Positions 35,001-41,142 of a DNA stretch of 64,000 nt are shown here, in pieces. The notes below the pieces were generated by a model. It saw nothing but the letters and a program-made list of their open reading frames with translations, did not search any database and had not been told where the DNA came from. How positions within the stretch are numbered: the first letter of the stretch is position 1; every line of letters begins with the position of its first letter. The DNA lies in IMG/VR virus record IMGVR_UViG_3300025168_000054, positions 1 to 64,000 of that record, one strand, 5' to 3'. The DNA is from a virus. Made by a program: the position numbers and the translations under genes.

Positions 35001-38000
35001 GCCATCGAAAAGAACGCGGGATCTGGCGCCGCGAAGGCGTTCGGCGATGAGTACAAGTCCCTCAGAGACGCCGCTGTTCAAGCCCGTGTTCGTCAGGACG
35101 CCGCTGAGGCCACCACCGGTGCCGCTGAGCCTAAGGCGACTCCTTCTCCCACGGTTGCTTCGCCAACGACTACGCGGTCTTTGCCCAAGGCAGGAGAAAA
35201 GCACACGCCGCCGACGCCAGCAGAGGCTCGCGCAGAGACTGCTGCCGCGCCGAGGAACGAACGCGGTGTCTCACTGGGCAACCCGGCACCTTCCAGAGAT
35301 GACCTACCTAAGATCGAGACGGTCGTTAAGCCCTACCGCGAGATGGGCAAGCAGTCTCCTGAGACGTTGGCTGAGCACGCGAGTGCTCGTGGAATCGACC
35401 TCGCCGATCACTCGACGCCTGAAAGTCTCGCGAACGCTGTGGGTCAGGCAGACGTAAAGTCTGCGCGCGTGGCGCAGGCTGTGTCGGGTGACGCGCCTCC
35501 GGCCGCGGCCAAGGCGGCACCGCCTGAGGCCTTTGCCGCAGCGGCAGACATCACTGCCGCAGAGGCGAAGACCGTCAATGCGATAGACGCCATGGTCGAT
35601 GCGCTCGCACCGGAGAACGCAGACAAGGTCGCCAAGCGTGTTGCACGTCTCCAGAAGCTTATCGACAAGTCGGAAGAGATCGAGGCGCTTTCAGCCAAGC
35701 AGGTGGTCGACTACGTCTTTGACGACCTGGATGTTGGCGCGCGAGAGACTCTGGCGAACTCCGGGGCAATCGACGACATCGTCAAAGACCTGACGAGGAT
35801 TTTCAACCAAAACGTCGCGGACGTAAAGCGAGAGTCTCGGCGGCTTCGTCGAACCTTTGAGAGTCTGCAGAAGCTCGCCAAGAAGCTGGAAGGCAAGGAT
35901 CGTGAGCGGGCTCTCCGTGCTGCTGCCCGAGCGGAACGGCAAGCAACATCCATGGAGGAAGCTCTTCGCGAGCTCTTGAGGTCTGACCGGCTGGACGAGT
36001 TCGCCGATCTTCTCGAGACTGAGCGAGCAGCCGGCAAGGTTCGGCGGAAGGCAGAAAAGCAGGCCCGAGAAGAGGCCATCATCTCGTTCATCAGCCGTGG
36101 GGCACCTCCCCGCCCTCCAGGTACGCCTAAGACCCCGCGCAATCGCGGAGTAGATAAGGTCCCTAAGAACGTCAAGGGGATGGTGTATTTCCTCGACGAC
36201 TCACAGGCGATTATCTACGCGTTCAAGTCGGCAGATGCTGAGACAGGTCTCCACGAGATGGCGCACGTTTTGCGGCGCAACTTGCGGGACGCAGACCTCC
36301 AGGTTTCTTTGGGCTGGGTCAACTCTCAGCTGGAAGCGCGGGGCATGGAGAAGGTGCGCCTGGCTTACGGTGTTGACAGCCGGACGGGCAACTTCATTGG
36401 TCGAGGTGACTCTGTTCACTACGCCGAAGAGCTTTTTGCTGAAGGCTTTGAGCAGTACATGCGCGAGGGCGTGGCCCCGACGAAGATGCTCGAGAACGTC
36501 TTCAAGATCATGAAGGAGCTTCTGCACAACATCTTCGTCTCGGCCAAGCGACAGCCGGAGAAGATTGAAATCAGTCCTGAGATGTACGCGGTGTTTGACC
36601 GCGTCTTCGGGGCAAAGCAGACGTTCACGATGGACGACATGCCCGACGCGATGATGTTCCTCAACGTGCAGGACGACCTCGGTCGATCTGTCGTGGGCCT
36701 GGGTGGCCGGCTTGAGACTGACCTCATCCTTGAAGACACTGTGACAGGTCGTTTCCGCCAGCTTGAGATGAGCCTCGACGACTATCGCCGTCGCATGGGC
36801 AAAAGCGGCGAGGCGGGTATCGTCGGCAAGGTCGCGTCGAAGCTGCCTACTCCTAAGGCGGCTGTGGGTGGTCTCGGCTTGGGTTCACGAACCAGCCAGT
36901 ACCTTGACCCTGTCAGTAGCCGCGTGCTGTCTGCCGAAGACCGCATGCTTCTCAACAGGTTCCGCCGCGGTGAGATCGAAAGGTCTGATCTGCCCAACCG
37001 ACTTCTGCCTGAGATCGAGAAGGGCTTGCGTGTGACTGGTGAGGCGGCGGTGCTCGTTGGCTCGCTCACACTGAAGGCTGCGCGCCTTATGTACGGCGAC
37101 GATGCTTCTCGCGTCATCCGCACGTACAACCCGGCTCAAAGAGTCCACATGAAGGCGGGAGCGAGGGAGGGTGAGGAGTTCTCTAACGGCGCGTCAGTCT
37201 TGATCAACGACATCTCTCGACGCATGGGTGCCTCTGCCGAACGCGCGCTGAACGACATCATCAGCTACTTCTCAGGTCAGTCGGCGCAGCTGTTGACTGG
37301 GTCGGAGAGAGGTAAGAGACTCAATGCTACGAATGTAGACATCTTCGAGCACGTCTCGAGAATGTTCCACGACATGCTCTGGAGGATGGACCCAGAAGCG
37401 CGGGTTGCCTTGATACAAGCGGCAGAAAATCGTTTGAGCAAGCCGCTGCACGCGACAACTCAGGATGACATCCTTCCGCTGTCAGGTTTGTGGAACGGCT
37501 ACGTCGTCCGCAACCGAGCAACCCCAGAGAAGTCGGCGCTGTCATTTTCCGGGGAAGGAATCTTGCTGAGCAATGACTACATCGACGTAGTTAAGCCTGG
37601 ACTTGCGAAGGGTGGCTCTATCGAGATCGATAGTTTTTTGCAGGACACTCTCGGAGACCTCTATGTCGCAGTGACCGGGCAGCCCCTCAGTAAAGGTACG
37701 AAGGTTCCTCCCACAGCCTTGGATATGGCTGCGCTGCTCGTGCTTCACTCCGGCGGCTCGATGCTGAAGGCTTCCGATGGAAGCGCGGTTCACCTTGACC
37801 AGGTCTTGAAGGCCGCCGGCGTGAGCCGCGGAGAGGCTTTGATCAAGGGCGTTACCGCCGAAGTCAACGGCTCGACCGTCAAGGTCCCCGGACTCATGAC
37901 GACGTCAGTCGCCGTTGAGCGTCGCTTGCCAGTGCTCATGTCTCTGGGGCATGCCGGGTTTGCGTCAGGCATGCTCGACGACGCGGCGAAGTGGGGCTTT

Positions 38001-40667
38001 GGTCTTACCGGACGAGAGTACCGAGCGTTCATGCGCTACGTCACAGGTCAGCAAGGGGCCATGTCTTTGAGCGATATCGAAATGGCGAAGAGCGTCATTA
38101 GCCGCTTCGGTATTTCGGCAGAGTTTGTCACCAACTCACGTCGTCATGGGCAGTATTACCTCCCCAAGCAGGCTCGAGACGCGCTGCGAGACCAGATGTC
38201 GCAGGCAGCACGGCAGTTTGATTACGGCGAGAAGGGTGGGAAGAGCTCCGTCGCAAGAGACGCCTTCGGCATCTACAACTCGTTGCTGTACTCAACGATG
38301 GTGTTTGGGGCAGTTGTAGTCAAGCCGTTCTACCGGCTGGCGTCGTTGATCGACTTGGGTCTCGGTGCTCTGGGTATGGGGGGCGCTCGCGCAGCCACAG
38401 CTGCGGTCACACGAGCAGGCGTAAGTACCTTGCTGGCGTTTGCTTACGAAGGGTTCCCGCTACTGTCTGCGGAACGCGCCGCAGAAGCTGTGGGGCTTGC
38501 CGGAGACGCCGGCCGCGCGGTTGTTCGACGTGTTCGAGGTGACGTAGATTCCGCGAAAACTGTGTTGGATTTCAAGCAGCAGATTCGCGATGTAGCAGCC
38601 GAGTCTGGAGACAACCTTGCTCGTATGATTACCGAGACTTCAGCCAGCGCGAAGTACCGCCCGGAAGTGCGCCCCATCATGGAAGCGCGAGCAGACATGA
38701 TCTTCGTCATCAATGGTCGTCCTTACCGGGCTTCTGACCTTCGGCGCATCTTCGTTCGGTCTGGCCTGTACAACAACATGTTCAAGTCCATCAAGGCCAC
38801 GTACATGGCGGAGGGCGGTTCGCTCACTGAAGTCATGGACCGGGTGAAGCGCAGCGTGAAGGAGAAGTACGGAGATGACGCGGCTAACGTGAAGATGCTC
38901 GACAGCTTCCTCGAAGAAACGACAGACACGAAAAATCCGTTCAACATCATGGGCGGTATCCGCGGAGCCGGTGACATGGCTCTTCGTCACGGCCTTGAGT
39001 CTGCCGACGCGTGGGCAGACCTTGAGCGCACAGGTCTGGCGGTCACATTCATGGAGTTGGGCCACTCACCGCAGACGGCGGCCCGTATGGTCGTTGAGGC
39101 GGTTTACGACTACCGAGGCTCTATGACCTCGGCTGATCGCAGCATGTTCAACAAGGTGACGCGACCGTTCTTTGCTTTCACCAAGAACGCGATTCACCAT
39201 CTCACAAACATGATGAGCTCTCCTCTCGGGCGGTTTTACGCTCGTTCGATGGCGAAGCTGCCGTTCCTTTCAGCTGACGCTGCGACTGCGGTGCTGTACG
39301 AGTTCCTGGTCGGACCTTACGGAATCAACACCTCCGCGATGAACTCAAGCGAGGTCAACGCGTACTACGACATGAGAAACTTCCTCGAGTACGGTCTGGG
39401 CGAGCAGGTTGACCGAAATACTCTGCAGCAGTACCGAGAGATTCTGCCGGATGAGGCAAAGGACATTAGCGACCAAGAGTTGATGGACCACGACTTCGGC
39501 GGATGGACCATCCGCAACGGGTACAACGGCTACGACAACGTGCCGGAAGACGCTCGAGTGTCTGTGCGTGCTTTGATCGCCAGCAGGTCGAAGCTGTACG
39601 CAAAGGGCCGGTACCTGTACGTTGCGAAGGTTCTACAGGACGAAGAACTTCGGGAGGAGTTCGTCAAGCTTGGTGGAGCTATGGCGGTTCAAGATGAGCC
39701 CAGCCGTCGCGGGCAAGCTTCCTATATGTACAACCGCTATCCGACGATTCAGGTTCCTTTTCCGGTGCTGAACGCCAGCGCGCAAGAGGCGATGCGGCTT
39801 GGCCTCAGTGATTCCGTTTACTGGATGCTGCCGGATAACTTCGTCCACTCAGGCATCGCCGAAGCCAGCGCCATGATGGCTACAGCGTTGGTTGTTCTCG
39901 ATGAATCTTTGAATGCAATCCCAGGGGGAAAGCCATTCTTCCCCGACGTCGCGGCAACGCGTGCCCAGCGTGCGGCAGCGCCTTTGATAGACATACGCGG
40001 GTACGGCAGTCCGATTGCTGCCGACATCATCAAGGGCGGCGCCGCGTTGTTCGGTAAAGGCAACTTGTTCGTCGAAGTCGACCCGCTCATCGCACGCGTG
40101 CTGCAGGGGTCAATGATTCCTGTCGCTAACGCCGACGACATCGACGAAGATGACCTGGGTATCTTGCTTCAGCTCGCCCAGTCTGACCCGGAGCTTTACA
40201 ACCAGGCGATCAAAGTCTTCAGCCAGATGATGGGCGGCAGCGTGGGCCGAGAAATACAGTTCCCTGCCTTTGCAGACGAAGTTCGAGCTGCGCGCATGAT
40301 TGTCAAGGACGGTAGGCGAGAAGTCGTGTTTGCCAATCGCGGCGGTGTCTTTGACCGTGAGTTCCTCGAAAAGGGCGCTAAAGACTCAAGCGAGAAAGCC
40401 GTCCGAAAGAAGCCGTTTCTGGTTGGTAAGTCCGCGGTGCTGTTTAAGATCACGCCGCTGGGTCAGCTCAATCAGGCGCTCTTGCAGTACCGTAAGACTC
40501 CTCAGGAAGGTCAGCTCGAAGCACAGAAGGAGCTTCGGTCGGAGATTATCCGCTTCATCACAGCCCAGGGCCGACAGGTCGGTATGCGTACTTCCGGGGC
40601 TGACGAAGAGCGCGTGACAGAAACAATCGAGCGGGCTGCGAACAAGGTCTTCGAAGAGTACAAGTGA
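26082..40667 (+). CDS. Giant 4861-residue ejection/polyvalent protein with muramidase-like and zincin domains
   Basis: One uninterrupted frame of 14.6 kb. About residues 440-625 resemble N-acetylmuramidases of the DUF3380 type: VTKAEST with Glu465 as likely catalytic residue, then INPVAAVQGGAFGEFQVTG near 538-556 and a closing AKEYYG. A zinc metallopeptidase motif, HEMAH (H3391, E3392, H3395), is followed by EELFAE (E3450 or E3454 as third ligand), in the LHE-x2-H context seen in large polyvalent proteins. Linkers rich in Ala, Pro, Lys and Arg lie near 1850-1910 and 2920-3060. Hydrophobic segments lie near 1042-1066 and 4072-4128. PFFAFTKNAI near 4362 is typical of phage internal virion proteins. 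The place equals T7 gp16 (1318 residues, wall-cutting ejection protein). It likely enters the cell with the DNA, cuts peptidoglycan and helps form the channel. Confidence 0.75.
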   Translation: MSYLTSLEKRASFPLRPAEQKEEVKVDEVAAPAAPAFTSTVPGTGIRPISDLLPSEGKTPEYSFGDVPTPKENPFDIAFGSREKVAALYSEIVDTTARKRYEAGQLAEKYNFDDQEEEGFFVGLAKEAGETLMGREILPREPSDEKVVLKRTDVDSYMVESPVSVSGRPSPVTGLSQLVLGASAIDPESRPARELKKQGRTAKKIPNAEDIRVNVTNERLRAAFISQAKDKESGAQSYSAYVQRIADNLAKEGKDATFRDAQLFIAGNVIARLPKPAGQGDPGIVVAQRDAVNLVSQYTDPSFTRGLAQTLPMAPLRLGVAGSEKLGDRIDPSRVFDPYVEEDTEMKRSDPLGARARGPMTASEAERAQFLEQRMFFPVDFEYDEDKSLKTSTTAAQTMNDLIVDGSLILGGAEGNFDDMYGERSVTEVYSSKVISGESDQNRLIALAAKAGIPVDKTYAVTKAESTGNPASFAFNLHLGQHNPKDPSNPRNRTAEQEQRLRQLMASEGLKVNFESRAAQNYYGKNARRALDLAAAINPVAAVQGGAFGEFQVTGKYGDALGYVKETFPEVETDEQAAGVFLNMFKQSPGVVGDDMFVRWFQRNPDAQKAANDGDISGLAKEYYGSLSDPEEVGISAAEKARREKQVETRDGWVGRATNASEAYLGGMIDSARKATRPEAQSAETSTDDPPTSLSQQGLLENESVFTSEESREDISQVEEALQLRAVEVETGVSTVMTMFGDMAQAPTPGSSAFIAAVAPIKDAKENDAQLYTVVKDNRDAPMGTGYRNVANFLFERKVNTTLGERSLSDLSAEETKRLKAEARQEAFAVVTSAQTENLWRTSFYTSFDYLLGEEADSVFAAMAPRIEVMGRTKDGFVFRQEGDVLAAAAALDAPAVLGQSFNIGVIGNYLFPAIEAAYTEYEQGNRGAASLAFAVTGETVAAVAGSFGAYIPYSNDIGVEFLNEVHRAGVQGVAERQNFVEVGLSSGADVFGFAAESLLETEMGRETLDMLIASGSLPIPYELTSPGRRHLAVVDMARATGTAVGMLGGLVAAVGVPDATDFLLIPKVMKTGRRAYRLIKDIDLSVDGLEALTETKTFSRAVGSRSEMFLHGEARRTTLAQLAATLEQTSAKDLQGASSDEIATLLQLVDDILDTSRKQDATDGVFRNDLTASVKIEVDLEAESALRLRAETQTPAGEAARYALDKDLSKDVHATIVELIKEASASKDPRRVELAEALGERLKASQLREAVSLSPGQTDAFLSAAEEVVGPKKVFGFTERIEILRDALLLIDPASDGMAIRKKVFSRRVTEDRLSRVANTDTADLPGFVDPTLSKGLDRYGPVTEEALKKSLSTVRLADAKKGEILQARTKLQGWHDRFKAAVADNSILDPQVRSVLLDEFKAEKLGDSNYRVFSNSDRSRQSSYYRGVIKGIEGVAGDATNAAFGQNILARGLQGVLAAADSRGAAYKRFAVALVDKRKLEALDSSMDAEKFLAGGETALRMRRFRYALQSATKEGVMQIMLSNPVMSRLIPEGIRAQYAVSASARMAKRQEMLRQGKSPLDLTNLLKREALTKLSQRLAVATTSGDQAMAAKLTADIDEVKSPQFFARVSQWMDDSITEVKTAAAEGREPNLPGIELPVGIDPAIVNRMDMDPKPLSATRKFFRESYSPAFGFGAVEEVPAGPLTAELRTRRARLSTSEKLANEVVLDHMLRYMAGVDRTDTRVIAERKVTDFLEKRLTVRSIGSYDFESRRVELRTQLDDLSEQIAQRRFGQSVNDLEPRARVQVRSDAFNVIIPLMTDWEASLILARSSEELKEILANARLIGPRLPGEEAGDVILSTLFQDPEFMARLRKTGGATRRRRKAKPAAKAAPETAETTEAPALPAASAVDTAAATDRPARRTRRAAVTIDKEAAPTGQVYVAKVDELDEGVPDSVLEAESAFGNSALLWSSLSDRMGGLLEQSEVLRGSPTLGSASSTVVGQRAVGSIGRQVLGVMVEGLQGLKAEDSSDFFVKFAEALKSTSRFDEPIRLAVTNNPEVVVTLAEVFSKQARGNLTQADVTAVENLLRKAGVLSSELSAQDLLKVNGEETKAALAADTVARADEFVPSPAATKATLPEEVARSSALEEAVENIAKATGSDEIRRLLTDLKDSDHGRNIEAVLRAIDMIGPERLKNISLVIEPAEGQSAAKRMFDFTNETIRVYDDALESGEFTPEVLSQLWQSLTRYVPDAEVKALKDEWLKERDAFMRANPDRFGRDMTPIGDFVPDEMTLLSFDQWIANAARNVVLAEINPKITNNPVLQAFVDTVSALVEQFKLRGKKVGAMALEFLNKGSQKYQEMVRDGSVDTAIRRATPEQYFGEQLKWQAFLDNPDARKPSVKAVGEMEAIDELIDGAAETTVKTVETFLAERFGKRAILTEEGFSLLKAEAVKDDVSRVLFSGVAARLQELGVSALDAEGKPLSPFQMTELFKEVRRGLVEEAADAAKQEGGENFKKVQRLGELESELAKLRAAGETETPRVIKLSEDINELDADLRATAESAGESTSPFQRMLETKTQSERKVLAQSILDSVVAVIAKIDESPGPMTLDELLEGVEDQSVINEVRHLLGVAGKRGDLLSQVRDDGRLLLARAPGRVVLPEEDLYVQTLRAEAEGRAYEADELADEVDKILGLRPDIARDEARKLASGYLEELRQAAATARRQRLERGAIDASMLDELLLNEASSLAADAARTGLRADLDVQIDEIVAAVPDAGTVPFNTTRKVSDDFDIVSFESNPGVEQAAFALSNASSLRKSPPKSIKKGANESAEAFAARSKQLMATNRSAAITLVIDMFEGLRPYIALPAEIVVKRNKVDKTIYLKDVLPGQDFSKLRVLDTKAFLKKYTELIEEALKEQGLLEEVKSLSSAMQKSEFDDAVARARKQKSVEAEPVVEPAAVEPAAARTATDDRFVLKAREMFDDGKTPRAAESVREAIEKNAGSGAAKAFGDEYKSLRDAAVQARVRQDAAEATTGAAEPKATPSPTVASPTTTRSLPKAGEKHTPPTPAEARAETAAAPRNERGVSLGNPAPSRDDLPKIETVVKPYREMGKQSPETLAEHASARGIDLADHSTPESLANAVGQADVKSARVAQAVSGDAPPAAAKAAPPEAFAAAADITAAEAKTVNAIDAMVDALAPENADKVAKRVARLQKLIDKSEEIEALSAKQVVDYVFDDLDVGARETLANSGAIDDIVKDLTRIFNQNVADVKRESRRLRRTFESLQKLAKKLEGKDRERALRAAARAERQATSMEEALRELLRSDRLDEFADLLETERAAGKVRRKAEKQAREEAIISFISRGAPPRPPGTPKTPRNRGVDKVPKNVKGMVYFLDDSQAIIYAFKSADAETGLHEMAHVLRRNLRDADLQVSLGWVNSQLEARGMEKVRLAYGVDSRTGNFIGRGDSVHYAEELFAEGFEQYMREGVAPTKMLENVFKIMKELLHNIFVSAKRQPEKIEISPEMYAVFDRVFGAKQTFTMDDMPDAMMFLNVQDDLGRSVVGLGGRLETDLILEDTVTGRFRQLEMSLDDYRRRMGKSGEAGIVGKVASKLPTPKAAVGGLGLGSRTSQYLDPVSSRVLSAEDRMLLNRFRRGEIERSDLPNRLLPEIEKGLRVTGEAAVLVGSLTLKAARLMYGDDASRVIRTYNPAQRVHMKAGAREGEEFSNGASVLINDISRRMGASAERALNDIISYFSGQSAQLLTGSERGKRLNATNVDIFEHVSRMFHDMLWRMDPEARVALIQAAENRLSKPLHATTQDDILPLSGLWNGYVVRNRATPEKSALSFSGEGILLSNDYIDVVKPGLAKGGSIEIDSFLQDTLGDLYVAVTGQPLSKGTKVPPTALDMAALLVLHSGGSMLKASDGSAVHLDQVLKAAGVSRGEALIKGVTAEVNGSTVKVPGLMTTSVAVERRLPVLMSLGHAGFASGMLDDAAKWGFGLTGREYRAFMRYVTGQQGAMSLSDIEMAKSVISRFGISAEFVTNSRRHGQYYLPKQARDALRDQMSQAARQFDYGEKGGKSSVARDAFGIYNSLLYSTMVFGAVVVKPFYRLASLIDLGLGALGMGGARAATAAVTRAGVSTLLAFAYEGFPLLSAERAAEAVGLAGDAGRAVVRRVRGDVDSAKTVLDFKQQIRDVAAESGDNLARMITETSASAKYRPEVRPIMEARADMIFVINGRPYRASDLRRIFVRSGLYNNMFKSIKATYMAEGGSLTEVMDRVKRSVKEKYGDDAANVKMLDSFLEETTDTKNPFNIMGGIRGAGDMALRHGLESADAWADLERTGLAVTFMELGHSPQTAARMVVEAVYDYRGSMTSADRSMFNKVTRPFFAFTKNAIHHLTNMMSSPLGRFYARSMAKLPFLSADAATAVLYEFLVGPYGINTSAMNSSEVNAYYDMRNFLEYGLGEQVDRNTLQQYREILPDEAKDISDQELMDHDFGGWTIRNGYNGYDNVPEDARVSVRALIASRSKLYAKGRYLYVAKVLQDEELREEFVKLGGAMAVQDEPSRRGQASYMYNRYPTIQVPFPVLNASAQEAMRLGLSDSVYWMLPDNFVHSGIAEASAMMATALVVLDESLNAIPGGKPFFPDVAATRAQRAAAPLIDIRGYGSPIAADIIKGGAALFGKGNLFVEVDPLIARVLQGSMIPVANADDIDEDDLGILLQLAQSDPELYNQAIKVFSQMMGGSVGREIQFPAFADEVRAARMIVKDGRREVVFANRGGVFDREFLEKGAKDSSEKAVRKKPFLVGKSAVLFKITPLGQLNQALLQYRKTPQEGQLEAQKELRSEIIRFITAQGRQVGMRTSGADEERVTETIERAANKVFEEYK

Positions 40668-40673
40668 TACACT
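40665..40673 (+). promoter_or_regulatory. Extended -10 overlapping the giant gene's stop
   Basis: TGATACACT, identical to the element at 14888. Its first three bases are the stop codon of the giant gene. The TACACT hexamer starts 24 bases before the ATG at 40692. AAGGAG follows as ribosome site. Confidence 0.5.
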
Positions 40674-40691
40674 CCCGACAAGGAGACTCCT

Positions 40692-41141
40692 ATGTCTGAC
40701 TACAACTACGGCGGATGGGGCCACTACGGCTTTGCCGCGAACGACAACGGCACGATCACTGCCGCATACACCGCGCTGTCGCTCGGACAGGTCGCAGGCA
40801 TTTCGCGGTCTCAAGGTGTTCCTGACGACGCGCATCTGTACGACATCGTGTTCGAACTCACCAGCATGGTGACAGGTGCCGGGGCTCCAGGGAACATCTC
40901 GTTCTACCTGGCGCGTGACGCCGCAGGGACAAAGCCGCTTACGCCGCTTCTTACCGCACCTATCGTCACGGCGCTCGGGGCAAACGTAGCGACTGGCGGC
41001 GCTCACGCGAAGATCTCAGTCGACTTCCACAGCACCAGCGGTGTCGGCCCTACGGCCTACAACACGCTGCAGCTCATTGTTCGTCACGACGGCTCAGCTG
41101 ACAACGTCACCGCCGACATCTTCCTCAGCTGGCGCTCCTGA
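40692..41141 (+). CDS. Putative beta-rich virion protein, last gene of the rightward block
   Basis: 149 residues starting MSDYNYGGWGHYGFA, then beta-rich sequence ending DIFLSWRS. No family recognised. It resembles the 141-residue protein at 2647-3072 in overall layout and final strand. It has its own extended -10 and Shine-Dalgarno. It ends one base from the stop of the converging helicase gene, with no visible terminator between them. Probably a particle protein, judging from block and composition. Confidence 0.55.
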   Translation: MSDYNYGGWGHYGFAANDNGTITAAYTALSLGQVAGISRSQGVPDDAHLYDIVFELTSMVTGAGAPGNISFYLARDAAGTKPLTPLLTAPIVTALGANVATGGAHAKISVDFHSTSGVGPTAYNTLQLIVRHDGSADNVTADIFLSWRS

Positions 41142-41142
41142 G

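Noticed and set aside
26082-40667. Giant protein as tape measure or virion RNA polymerase
   Set aside because: It is not a continuous coiled coil, there are no tail-tube or sheath genes, and I could not find the R-x3-K and T/DxxGR motifs of N4-type RNA polymerases.
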